From: a virus
Reading direction: 5' to 3' (one strand)
Length of the DNA: 34,867 bases
Virus record (IMG/VR): IMGVR_UViG_3300037504_000246
Location: 1 to 34,867 of that record
The first letter of the stretch is position 1. The number at the start of each line of letters is the position of its first letter. Of this stretch, positions 14,079-22,199 are shown one piece after another. The position numbers and the translations under genes were made by a program. The notes under the pieces were generated by a model. The model worked only from the letters and a program-made list of their open reading frames with translations, was not told the DNA's origin and searched no databases.

Positions 14079-15527
14079 ATGCCTTATACACAAGCAGTTT
14101 ACACTGCGCAAGCAGCACTATACAAGCAAGCACTGCAATGGTACTGGCTACAGCAACAAAGGTTTAAAGGGGGACAGTCAGATTTACTCAACAATCTTGT
14201 AGTCTATTGGAAAATGGATGAAACAAGCGGAACACGTTTTGACAGTACTGCAAATAGTATCAACCTAACAGCCATAAACACTGTTGGCAGTGGTACAGGT
14301 ATTATTAATAATGCCGCTAAACTTATACGACCCAATAACGAACTTCTGCGCCACCCAAATGACACAGTACTGCAAATGGGTGACATTGATTTTACTATCG
14401 CTTTCTGGTTCAAGGCTACTTCTTTGCCCGACCATATGGGACTAGTGTCCAAGTATGACAGCAGTGCAGAGGAATACCTGGTTGATTGGTTAGACAGTAC
14501 CGAAGTTCTACGTTTTGTTGTCTGGGACGGTTCTAGCTTTGGAGTTACAACATTATCATTTCCCGCTACACAGACAGGTGATTGGTATTTTGTAGTAGCC
14601 TGGCACGATGCGACAAACGATACGATCAATCTACAGCTATTTGATGGCGCTACAAACCCTACCTCCACAACAGCACATAGCACAGGGGTTGCAGTAGATA
14701 CAGCAGTATTTGAAGTTGGTCGGTTCCTATCTAATAATACATATTGCTTTAATGGGTTAATAGATGAAGTGGGCATATGGAAACGTGTACTTACTTCCGC
14801 GGAACGTGTAGAATTATATGATAACGGGCTAGGCCTATCATATCCCTTTGATACCCTTCCTACAAGTAGTACATTGCTGAATGATCTAAATGCTTATTGG
14901 AACTTGGATGAAACGAGTGGGACACGTTTCGATAAAACATCTAATAGCAATGATCTAACCGATAATAATACCGTTGGTAGTGCTACAGGTAAAATCAGTA
15001 ATGCAGGTGACTTTGTTGCAGCAAATAGCGAATATTTGAGTGTAGCAAATAACGCTTCATTGCAAACAGGGGACATAGACTTTACTATAGCCTTTTGGGT
15101 ATATTTTGATAGTTTAACTGCTAATATCATAGCATCAAAACGTGATGGTAGTGGGAGCGAATATCAAATATATATGGGAGGTTCTAGCCCGTATAGAATA
15201 AAATTCGCAGTATTCAACCCCTCGTTATCTGTTGTAGAAGATACAAGCCTAGGCACACCGTCCTTGTCTACCTGGTACTTCATTGTTTGTTGGTATGATA
15301 GCGCAGCGAATACGTTAAATATACAATCAAACAATGGAACCGTAGTAACAGCAACAGGTATATCACCCCCTTCTACTACTACTGCAAGATTTAACATAGG
15401 GGAAGCAGTTGGTTTCTATATGAATGGACGTATAGATGAATTTGGCTTTTGGAAAAGAATACTAACATCGAGCGAAAGAACAGAATTATATAATAGTGGG
15501 TCTGGTTTAACCTACCCGTTTGTATAG
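14079..15527 (+). CDS. Tandem LamG (concanavalin A-like) virion protein
   Basis: A 482-residue protein with two LamG-like lectin domains: about 36-255 (YWKMDETSGTRFDST ... GLIDEVGIWKRVLTSAE) and 265-482 (YWNLDETSGTRFDKT ... GRIDEFGFWKRILTSSE). They are tandem duplicates about 680 bases apart and still share DNA runs. LamG folds bind glycans, so this is the best candidate for host or mucus binding on the particle surface. AGGAG selects ATG 14079. The 5' end contains a copy of the 23-nt double-hairpin element. Confidence 0.8.
   Translation: MPYTQAVYTAQAALYKQALQWYWLQQQRFKGGQSDLLNNLVVYWKMDETSGTRFDSTANSINLTAINTVGSGTGIINNAAKLIRPNNELLRHPNDTVLQMGDIDFTIAFWFKATSLPDHMGLVSKYDSSAEEYLVDWLDSTEVLRFVVWDGSSFGVTTLSFPATQTGDWYFVVAWHDATNDTINLQLFDGATNPTSTTAHSTGVAVDTAVFEVGRFLSNNTYCFNGLIDEVGIWKRVLTSAERVELYDNGLGLSYPFDTLPTSSTLLNDLNAYWNLDETSGTRFDKTSNSNDLTDNNTVGSATGKISNAGDFVAANSEYLSVANNASLQTGDIDFTIAFWVYFDSLTANIIASKRDGSGSEYQIYMGGSSPYRIKFAVFNPSLSVVEDTSLGTPSLSTWYFIVCWYDSAANTLNIQSNNGTVVTATGISPPSTTTARFNIGEAVGFYMNGRIDEFGFWKRILTSSERTELYNSGSGLTYPFV
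14094..14116 (-). repeat. 23-nt double-hairpin element, copy 2
   Basis: On the minus strand: GCTGC-TTGC-GCAGT-GTAA-ACTGC. Identical to 30877-30899; differs from 4373-4395 at three positions that keep both pairings. It lies inside LamG codons 6-13. Confidence 0.75.
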
Positions 15528-15543
15528 ATAATGGAGAAACATA

Positions 15544-15846
15544 ATGGCTACAGAAAACATTGTAACTAATGGCAATCCTTTAGCAGCAGATGTAAGCACA
15601 GCACGTAAACAATTTGTACAAGCGATTGATACATTTCGGGTAAAAGGTAAAAACCTTGCAGCAGCAGCAGATGACGCTACACGTAATAATATGGCAGGGG
15701 TATCTAATGGTGCTAGTATGAGGGATATCCTTGTAGGTATTGCAGAGCTTGCTGATACTGATATCTCTGACGATCAGGTATATGATCGTGCTTGGCTTGC
15801 TACACGGGTTAACTATATCAAAACGCTGATCAAAGAATACTTTTAA
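15544..15846 (+). CDS. Hypothetical structural protein
   Basis: A 100-residue, mostly helical, Ala-rich protein between the LamG and portal genes. GGAG lies upstream of the ATG. Not recognised; by position a minor head component. Confidence 0.55.
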   Translation: MATENIVTNGNPLAADVSTARKQFVQAIDTFRVKGKNLAAAADDATRNNMAGVSNGASMRDILVGIAELADTDISDDQVYDRAWLATRVNYIKTLIKEYF

Positions 15847-15855
15847 GGGATTATT

Positions 15856-17085
15856 ATGCCATTTAGACTATTTGACGGTAAGAAAACATATACAGATGAG
15901 GACTATTACTGGCGGTCTGTATCGTCAAATAGTCTCTCTGACACATATAAACTCTATACATCAGTACCATATCTATACCGGGCTATAGACATTAGAGCAA
16001 AGACTATAGCGGCTATGCCATACAGAGTAGAACGTAATGGTACTGATGTATCTGATAATGCTATCTATGATCCTATCATATCGAATATACACAAGCTCAT
16101 ATACCGAACTGAAGCGGCTATATGTTTGTATGGTAGAGCATACTGGACAAAAGATATAGAGAATAGAATACCTGTACCAGTATGGTTACTGCCTACATTG
16201 GTACAGCCTTTCTATCAGTCTGGTAAAGGACTTGTACGCTATGATTATTGGGCTGGTATAGATAGTGTATATAGTGGTCGGCATATACAATTCCAACCAG
16301 ATGAATTAGTATCTTTTGAACTTCCGTCTGTAGGATCAGAAGGATGGTATGGTGTAGCTCCCGCTTATGTTGCTGCTAATAGTGCTGCTACCCTTTATGG
16401 TATAGATAGGTTTGCATCAGGGTATTTTGATAGGGGAGCCATTAAAGCTACTGTGTTAAGTGTAGAAGGTAACCCCACCCAAAAGCATAAAGACGAACTA
16501 ACAAACTGGTTTCAAAGTATGCTATCAGGTATACGCAATGCGTGGACTACGGCTGTATTGTCTAGTAAGGTTGAACCTATTGTTATAGGTGCTGGCATAG
16601 AAGAGCTAAAGGATAATGATATAACCGAACGCAGAGAGAAACATATTTGTGCAGCGTTAGGTATACCTCACAGCCTTGTAAGTGCTGATGCTGCAAACTA
16701 TGCTACATCTTTGTCAGATCGTATAAACTTCTATACGCACACAATCATACCTGAAACAGAATTCATATTTGAACAGATCAATATGCAATTGCTGGCACCA
16801 TATGGTTTAGAATTTATCCCTGAGCCTAAGAAGTTAGAAGTATACCAGCAACAGGAACTAGAGAAAGCGCAAGCACTAGCAACATTGATTAAAGGTAAAG
16901 ATATTTTGCTACAAAATGAAGCACGTGCTATGTTAGATTATGAACCTATAGAAGAAGAGATTATAGCGGAATCTGTAACGATACCCGAACCAGAAGAGGT
17001 ACTTCGTACGAAAGTACCAGATAATAAATCTATACGTTTGCCTTACCCATCTAAGTTTCTGAAAGCAATTAAGAACTTGCACTAG
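15856..17085 (+). CDS. Portal protein (HK97 family)
   Basis: A 409-residue protein. The N-terminal PYLYRAIDIRAKTIAAMPYR (35-54), the central YGVAPAYVAANSAATLYGID and the stem region ALGIPHSLVSADAANYATS are typical of HK97-type portals. Twelve copies form the ring through which DNA enters and leaves. Its place after the capsid gene, instead of between terL and protease, is unusual. A long hairpin terminator follows. Confidence 0.88.
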   Translation: MPFRLFDGKKTYTDEDYYWRSVSSNSLSDTYKLYTSVPYLYRAIDIRAKTIAAMPYRVERNGTDVSDNAIYDPIISNIHKLIYRTEAAICLYGRAYWTKDIENRIPVPVWLLPTLVQPFYQSGKGLVRYDYWAGIDSVYSGRHIQFQPDELVSFELPSVGSEGWYGVAPAYVAANSAATLYGIDRFASGYFDRGAIKATVLSVEGNPTQKHKDELTNWFQSMLSGIRNAWTTAVLSSKVEPIVIGAGIEELKDNDITERREKHICAALGIPHSLVSADAANYATSLSDRINFYTHTIIPETEFIFEQINMQLLAPYGLEFIPEPKKLEVYQQQELEKAQALATLIKGKDILLQNEARAMLDYEPIEEEIIAESVTIPEPEEVLRTKVPDNKSIRLPYPSKFLKAIKNLH

Positions 17086-17124
17086 TCAGTATATAGCCGT
17101 AGGTATTATTTTAAGAAATTATTA

Positions 17125-17188
17125 AATACCTGATTATAACGCTTAGTACACAATATACACTAAGTGATTGTAATCAGGTATTTTATTA
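17125..17188 (+). terminator. Long bipartite hairpin terminator after the portal gene
   Basis: A 12-bp outer stem (17125-17136 with 17171-17182) and an inner CTTAGT/ACTAAG stem, ending in TTTTATTA. Confidence 0.8.
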
Positions 17189-17220
17189 TGCACTCACACA
17201 TAAAGCGAGAGAGGCAATAA

Positions 17221-17697
17221 ATGGAAGATGAATACACATTGCAGATAGATAATGCACTGGCAATGTTAGCAGAGAAGATAGCAGAAGTTAATCAGCGTAT
17301 AGATAGCCTGTCAACGGTTGATCTGCCAACAGATGTTATCGAGATGTATGCAAAGGCTAAAGTGGTTGATCGATATGTAGCAATGGGAGTACCTGTTAAT
17401 GCTGCACTTGCTATAGTTGGTATAGAAGTAGATACAGATATGCTAGCATCTAACACAGTAGATCAATCAGAAGTAATTGAAGGTTATCAAACTACTATGC
17501 GATCACTACAGTCTAGCATTGAAGCTCTGAAGTCTGTTTTTGATTATGCGAAGATGTATGATGATAAAGAAGATGATAGCGATAAAGCAATGACAGAAGA
17601 GGAAGAGGAAGGGGTATCAGATGAAACAGAAGAAACCAGCGAAACCAGTGAAACCAGTGAAGATGATACAGACGAAGAAGATAGCAAAGAAGATTGA
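17221..17697 (+). CDS. Acidic-tailed head protein, overlaps the next gene
   Basis: A 158-residue protein: a helical N-terminal half, then an extremely acidic tail (residues about 118-158, with ETSETSETSEDD repeats). GAGAGAGGC precedes the ATG. By position, a portal-associated or scaffold-like protein. The last 77 bases are read in another frame by the next gene. Confidence 0.65.
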   Translation: MEDEYTLQIDNALAMLAEKIAEVNQRIDSLSTVDLPTDVIEMYAKAKVVDRYVAMGVPVNAALAIVGIEVDTDMLASNTVDQSEVIEGYQTTMRSLQSSIEALKSVFDYAKMYDDKEDDSDKAMTEEEEEGVSDETEETSETSETSEDDTDEEDSKED

Positions 17698-18112
17698 TGA
17701 TATATCGGGTAACCACGCTCATAAATCTATAAAGCTATCAGACCTAGACAAGTATGAAAAGCAGATGTATGCCACCATACAACCCATTTTTGCTAACGGT
17801 ACTCTTAACGATTTACAGAAACCTTTACTCGATACGTATTACCAGATCATAGCTACATATGTATCAGATAATGTGGGTGATGAACAATTCGAGGTTGATG
17901 TACCCTGGTATGATCTATACATTGAAGTGCTTAACCCCTTTGCTGATAGCTTTGTACCTGATCTAATAGCTTTGTTAAAAGAGAATGATGAACCATTGAC
18001 TAAAGAGCGAGCATTGTCAATTACGGTAACTGAAACCACACGGTTAACCGCTATGTGTGCTACGGGTATGATGATGCTTTACAATGGTCTGATTGATGAA
18101 ATATGGGGGTAA
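17621..18112 (+). CDS. Minor head protein, N-terminal part (MuF-like region)
   Basis: A 163-residue protein whose first 26 residues are very basic (KQKKPAKPVKPVK) because they use the +1 frame of the acidic tail of the gene before. GGAAGGGG lies about 7 bases before the ATG. The helical remainder ends in TETTRLTAMCATGMMMLYNG, like the middle of MuF/SPP1 gp7-type minor head proteins. The C-terminal MuF piece is the next gene, so the usual single protein seems split. Confidence 0.6.
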   Translation: MKQKKPAKPVKPVKMIQTKKIAKKIDDISGNHAHKSIKLSDLDKYEKQMYATIQPIFANGTLNDLQKPLLDTYYQIIATYVSDNVGDEQFEVDVPWYDLYIEVLNPFADSFVPDLIALLKENDEPLTKERALSITVTETTRLTAMCATGMMMLYNGLIDEIWG

Positions 18113-18115
18113 TAG

Positions 18116-18433
18116 ATGTTAGGTGCTATAGCAAGAGGTATAGGTGCTATTGCTAGGGGTATTGCTAATATAGCCCGTAGAATAGGCGGTAGGACAAAAA
18201 CTAGACTAAGGGAACAGGAAGAGAAACCCGAAAGGCGTACATATAGACTAAACGCTATCCGGGATAGTAAAACGTGTAAGCTATGCCGGGATAAGGACGG
18301 TACTACTTTTGTTGTATCTTCAGATGATAGTGTAGAAGATATAGCTGCTCGTATGTCAAGCGTAGTACCTCCGATCCATATAAATTGCCGCTGCACTTTA
18401 GAGAAGGTAGGTATCTTTAGGGGAGTGATATAA
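18116..18433 (+). CDS. MuF-like minor head protein, C-terminal domain
   Basis: A 105-residue protein. The N-terminus is a Gly/Ala/Arg amphipathic helix (IARGIGAIARGIANIARRIG). The rest has the MuF signature RDSKTCKLCRDKDGTTF and PPIHINCRCTLEKV, with Cys pairs that likely bind metal. It follows the previous gene after three bases, so the two may act as one minor head protein. Its amphipathic start could contact membranes or DNA. Confidence 0.7.
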   Translation: MLGAIARGIGAIARGIANIARRIGGRTKTRLREQEEKPERRTYRLNAIRDSKTCKLCRDKDGTTFVVSSDDSVEDIAARMSSVVPPIHINCRCTLEKVGIFRGVI

Positions 18434-18991
18434 ATGGCAGTACGTACAGGTATGGTATCCCTTGTCAATACTTTAGAGTTATTGGTATATGATACGTCAA
18501 ACAATGATCTTACAGAAGATCAGTACCAGGATATACTAGACCTAAATGGGCAAAGGGTTATCCGGCATAAGCTAACTAAATTAGATAAAGATGGGGAATA
18601 CTGGCGGGCTAGTACAGGTTACTGGGAAGGTGATACTAATGCCCCTACTATTAAAGATGAAAATAATAATACCCTAACACATACCGCTGATCTTACCAAT
18701 GGGGTATTTACACTGACTACACCAGATAATAGTATCTGTGCTTACCTGTGGGATGGGTATTATTATGACATTTATAGCGCTGCATATCTAACGTGTAACA
18801 TCTTAATTGCTAAGATAAAGAACGAATATTCTATGACTGTATCAGAAGGTACCTTTAGTCGTTTTGATCGTATCGAAACTTTGGAGAAACTAGCAGAGAT
18901 GTACCATAAGATGATACAGACACACAGCATTGATATGAGCGATTATGATGACTATAGGAGTATCTATGAGCGTCATCCTATCGGATACTGA
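18434..18991 (+). CDS. Head connector-like protein
   Basis: A 185-residue protein. The C-terminal helical part (SAAYLTCNILIAKIKNEYSM; FDRIETLEKLAEMYHKMIQ) fits adaptor proteins that sit under the portal (gp6/gp15 type). It comes right after the MuF gene, the usual place. The identification rests on position and helix pattern. Confidence 0.55.
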   Translation: MAVRTGMVSLVNTLELLVYDTSNNDLTEDQYQDILDLNGQRVIRHKLTKLDKDGEYWRASTGYWEGDTNAPTIKDENNNTLTHTADLTNGVFTLTTPDNSICAYLWDGYYYDIYSAAYLTCNILIAKIKNEYSMTVSEGTFSRFDRIETLEKLAEMYHKMIQTHSIDMSDYDDYRSIYERHPIGY

Positions 18992-19466
18992 ATTACAATC
19001 TATATATAGCGTAGTGCTTGCCTCATACCCAACAGAAGCTAAACTCTATACTCCTGCTACGAGTAACCCTGATTTTAATACTGCTAATCCAAAGCAGGAT
19101 ACTTTTTCTTGCCGTGTGGAGTATATAGGTACACAAAGGGAATTGAAAGAAAGTGCAGATCAATACATCCTGGTTCAGACTTGGAAAGCCTTTGTACCTA
19201 AATATGTTAATCCTGGTGTACCTACATCAGCTAATAACCCGGCTACAGGAGATTGGTTTCTCGCTTTAGGGTATCGGTTTAGGGTTGAAAGTGTAGAAAG
19301 CCCATATACCCATCAGTTTAGCAAAGAAGTTAACTTAAGATGGGAGAGTGCAGATACAACGAACTATGGTACATATACGTTTGATGGTCAGGCACCCTTT
19401 GATTTATTGTTAACTGAAAGTTCACTCGATATATTGACAGAAGATAGTAATCAAATAGCCCTATAA
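18966..19466 (+). CDS. Head closure/stopper-like protein
   Basis: A 166-residue protein in the usual place of a head-closure (Hc1-like) protein. It is beta-rich, with DTFSCRVEYIGTQRELKESA and FLALGYRFRVESVESPYTH. AGGAG selects ATG 18966 rather than 18945. If real, the particle closes its portal even though no tail gene follows. Confidence 0.5.
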   Translation: MSVILSDTELQSIYSVVLASYPTEAKLYTPATSNPDFNTANPKQDTFSCRVEYIGTQRELKESADQYILVQTWKAFVPKYVNPGVPTSANNPATGDWFLALGYRFRVESVESPYTHQFSKEVNLRWESADTTNYGTYTFDGQAPFDLLLTESSLDILTEDSNQIAL

Positions 19467-19479
19467 AGAGAGAAACATA

Positions 19480-19977
19480 ATGCCTAAAATATCTGAATTA
19501 ACTGATCTTGCATCCTTAGCTGATGCTGATGATACCGTAATAGTAGACGATACTGATGATACCACAAAGCGTACTGGTATGGATGCTATTGCATCTTATA
19601 TGGCTGTTTCTAGTATATTTATAAGCGGTGTCAGTACCGTTGCTGATGATAGCTTTGAACTAATTGCACAAGACTTAAGTGCAACTTCTGGTACTGTAAC
19701 CCTAACATCACCTGATAGTACCTCTGTACTTGCTTATTATAACCTTACAAACCCTGATACAAGCGGAGGTACTACAGTAGAATATGATAATACAGGTAAG
19801 TACTTACTTGTCATATATAATAATAGTGCTTATAATATTACTATAGAAGACCCATCCGGGGGTGCTGCGCTACTACAACCAGGTGTAGGTGGTGTAACTA
19901 ACTTTGTGCTAGCGTCAAATGAAGTATTTTTTGGGTTTATAGCCTTTAATGCTTGTTACGGTATATATGTGGGGTAA
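19480..19977 (+). CDS. Short appendage/fibre-like protein 1
   Basis: A 165-residue, Thr/Ser/Asp-rich protein. The N-terminus (MPKISELTDLASLADADDTV, then a TTKRT segment) is the 'KISEL...DD...TKK' start seen on many phage fibre and appendage proteins. A C-terminal beta domain follows. It resembles the next protein, so the pair looks duplicated. It probably forms short fibres on the particle. Confidence 0.55.
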   Translation: MPKISELTDLASLADADDTVIVDDTDDTTKRTGMDAIASYMAVSSIFISGVSTVADDSFELIAQDLSATSGTVTLTSPDSTSVLAYYNLTNPDTSGGTTVEYDNTGKYLLVIYNNSAYNITIEDPSGGAALLQPGVGGVTNFVLASNEVFFGFIAFNACYGIYVG

Positions 19978-19979
19978 CT

Positions 19980-20510
19980 ATGCCAGATAGAATTATAGAC
20001 TTTGACGATCTTACTTCTTTAGAAGGTACTGACTACGGTGTAATTGTAGATAGCAGTACCGAAACTACGAAGAAATTTACTATAGATAGCTTAACAACCT
20101 ATGTACTAAATAATAATATAGTTAAAAACAATATAAAAGGTACTTTAAAGGACTTATGGTTATTTTTTCCAGTTACGCTTACCTCTGCAAGTGCTATAGA
20201 TGTATATTTCAATTACATAACTCTTAATGGTACATCTACTAGAATTGAAATAGATATATTAAACGCTACTTTAGAGGCTTATGATGGTGCTACTTTAGTT
20301 AATACAAAAGCAATAGATAGTGTTGCACAAATTATCGCACTGCGAAGCGCTAATTCCAGTAGTTTAGACCAAGACATTGACATTATCAATTCAGGGGAGT
20401 ACAGTGATGGTACTACATCTATAACCCTAACAGATGAAGATAACCTTTGTATCTACCTTGATCGTACTAATAACAAAGCTATCATACTAACTAAAGTACT
20501 CACACCATAG
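19980..20510 (+). CDS. Short appendage/fibre-like protein 2
   Basis: A 176-residue protein with the same start pattern (MPDRIIDFDDLTSLEGTDYG ... TTKKFTIDSLTTYV). GGGG precedes ATG 19980, which is preferred over a TTG at 19953 inside the previous gene. The last gene of the rightward head region. Confidence 0.55.
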   Translation: MPDRIIDFDDLTSLEGTDYGVIVDSSTETTKKFTIDSLTTYVLNNNIVKNNIKGTLKDLWLFFPVTLTSASAIDVYFNYITLNGTSTRIEIDILNATLEAYDGATLVNTKAIDSVAQIIALRSANSSSLDQDIDIINSGEYSDGTTSITLTDEDNLCIYLDRTNNKAIILTKVLTP

Positions 20511-20643
20511 AATGCTCAAAAAGGGCACTGTACGCCATTTTAAGACACGTTAACTCCCCTACCCGTATGCTACTATACGTAAGCTACTATAGGTTAACTC
20601 TTAAAACATAAAAAGAGCCTACCCGGTAATGGGATAGGCTCTT
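20511..20643. terminator. Convergent bidirectional terminator region
   Basis: AAGAGCCTACCC and GGGATAGGCTCTT (about 20612-20643) form a stem with A/T runs on both sides, able to end transcripts from both strands. Just before it, GTTAACTC and GCTACTATA each occur twice (20540-20600). Confidence 0.75.
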
Positions 20644-20667
20644 ATCAGAGATAGGCTCTTAACAATA

Positions 20668-20859
20668 TCAGTTATACAGTGCTTCAAACAAGTTACGTGC
20701 TTCCTGGAATGTCATTATACCGTGTGGTGATACCGACCCATCTTCTAAATAACGGTATACCTCGTACTTGTCTTCTATTGCTGTGATGTAACCCACTGGT
20801 CTAAAGTCTTTGAAAACTTTGTAACCATTTACGGAATGTGCTATAAGCATTCTAATCAT
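20668..20859 (-). CDS. Small hypothetical protein in a promoter cassette
   Basis: A 63-residue protein (MIRMLIAHSVNGYKVFKDFR). AAGGAG lies 9 bases before the ATG; the promoter is at 20905-20933. Function unknown. The last leftward gene before the terminator. Confidence 0.7.
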   Translation of the reverse strand: MIRMLIAHSVNGYKVFKDFRPVGYITAIEDKYEVYRYLEDGSVSPHGIMTFQEARNLFEALYN

Positions 20860-20904
20860 CAGTAATCTCCTTCATTGCTTGTGTATTACTTAACTCTGTA
20901 ATCA

Positions 20905-20960
20905 AGTATAAACCCTTTGACACCACTTGTCAATACCCCTTTGATAGCAATTTACTATCA
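20905..20960 (-). promoter_or_regulatory. Minus-strand promoter with upstream box
   Basis: TTGACA (20933-20928), 17-bp spacer, TATACT (20910-20905), then AGTTAAGTAA. Upstream, GATAGTAAATTGCTATC lies inside the end of the ATPase gene and matches the box at other promoters. Confidence 0.8.
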
Positions 20961-21712
20961 TAAGTATACACTCCCTGTATACCACTACCATACACCACAA
21001 GCAATACTTCGCTATGCTTTAACTTACCAGTATCAGGTATATCAGTTATACCCGTAGACATTCTACCATCCTTTACCCTCTGCCTTAATGCTGCAAATGA
21101 TACAAGGCTATCTCTAATATCGGTACCCCCTACCGATTTACTACTCCAATGTTGCCCTATAAGCCATATGTAACATTTATACTTTCTACCTTGCTGTACA
21201 TAGTCGAGTACCTTAGCTTTAAGTGTCGGCTTTTGCCTTAACAAAGATGTGTACTCATCTATGACAGTTATTCCCTCTCTCATCTCTGATAGATGCTGGT
21301 CTATGTCATCTATATCGCTATATATCTTAACGGGTATACCTTCCTTCTCTATCCTTACCCCTAAACTCTGCTGGTCAGGGTAATGTATATCTAATACATA
21401 TATGGGGATACCCGTTACTTGTTTCAGTAAGTACGTTGCATATGTACTTTTACCTGATCCTGGCATACCAGATATACCCATAGATGATAGCTGCTGCAGA
21501 GGTACCTGTACATTGTTTGCTAAACGTAGCATATCAGCCTGTATAGGCCTTTCTTTCTGTACCTGTACAAAGTATCGTCTATAAACATACAATGCCCTTA
21601 ACGTGGCATACACAGCCACTATAGCCAGTGTTTGCCATACCCCTACAAGTACCACTGATAGAGTAACCGAAAGAGCCAGTAAAAGAACCTTTTCATTATG
21701 TTGTAGCTCCAT
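20930..21712 (-). CDS. Membrane-anchored FtsK/HerA-like ATPase
   Basis: About 260 residues. Two hydrophobic spans (residues about 14-47 counted from the upstream ATG at 21727) are followed by a RecA-like ATPase: Walker A GMPGSGKS (87-94), Walker B ITVIDEY (153-159), and IWLIGQHWSSKSVGG with an arginine-rich C-terminal segment. Such pumps move DNA or protein across or along membranes (FtsK, conjugation coupling, Zot, A32-type packaging). TerL is already present for packaging, so this may serve DNA transfer or segregation. GGGG selects the ATG at 21712; 21727 is possible. It overlaps the small membrane gene upstream. Confidence 0.75.
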   Translation of the reverse strand: MELQHNEKVLLLALSVTLSVVLVGVWQTLAIVAVYATLRALYVYRRYFVQVQKERPIQADMLRLANNVQVPLQQLSSMGISGMPGSGKSTYATYLLKQVTGIPIYVLDIHYPDQQSLGVRIEKEGIPVKIYSDIDDIDQHLSEMREGITVIDEYTSLLRQKPTLKAKVLDYVQQGRKYKCYIWLIGQHWSSKSVGGTDIRDSLVSFAALRQRVKDGRMSTGITDIPDTGKLKHSEVLLVVYGSGIQGVYTYDSKLLSKGY

Positions 21713-21780
21713 TGTAATAGTCCCCATTCATAAAGCAATAGGGAGAATAGCAACAGAGCTATGATTAATCCTTCACTCAT
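21643..21780 (-). CDS. 45-residue membrane peptide
   Basis: MSEGLIIALLLFSLLLYEWG starts a one-span peptide. ATGA overlaps the previous stop, with GGGAGG 8 bases before the ATG, a stronger ribosome site than that of the overlapping ATPase. It would be coupled to both neighbours. Confidence 0.5.
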   Translation of the reverse strand: MSEGLIIALLLFSLLLYEWGLLQWSYNIMKRFFYWLFRLLYQWYL

Positions 21781-22199
21781 TGCATATGACCTCCCCTTAC
21801 TCTATGTGATTTACCTACATTAAACAGTATTTCAGCCAGTACCGATATACCAACAGCAGCAAACCATTGTGCTAAATTGTTAAACGTTACAACGTCTATT
21901 TGTTGCTGTATCTGTGTAGGCATTATAGCGTGTAAATTTCCAAGTTTGCCCGATAACCCCCTATAGTTAAGCCACACATCTAAACTAATAAACACTGTAG
22001 CAAATAAGAGTATGATCTTCTGTTGTGTTTGTGGTAATGTTCGGTATCTTTCGTTTACTATCAGTGATTGCCCGAAGGATAACACCACCTGCACTATAAA
22101 TGCTGTGATTAGTGGATTACTCGCACCCATAAAGTTCATAGCGTCATACGTAAACCATAACCCTAACAACCATAGTGTGATAGCTACCCCATAGAACAT
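21777..22199 (-). CDS. Four-span membrane protein
   Basis: A 140-residue protein with about four hydrophobic spans (MFYGVAITLWLLGLWFTYDA; then ITAFIVQVVLSF; IILLFATVFISLDVWL; AAVGISVLAEILF). GAGGAG precedes the ATG. It lies between the recombinase-like gene and the membrane ATPase, with overlapping starts and stops, so these four form one unit. Not recognised. Confidence 0.6.
   Translation of the reverse strand: MFYGVAITLWLLGLWFTYDAMNFMGASNPLITAFIVQVVLSFGQSLIVNERYRTLPQTQQKIILLFATVFISLDVWLNYRGLSGKLGNLHAIMPTQIQQQIDVVTFNNLAQWFAAVGISVLAEILFNVGKSHRVRGGHMQ

Noticed and set aside
14204-14776. 190-codon minus-strand frame opposite LamG
   Set aside because: A mirror of repeated LamG codons; a similar shadow appears at 14894-15130 because of the duplication.
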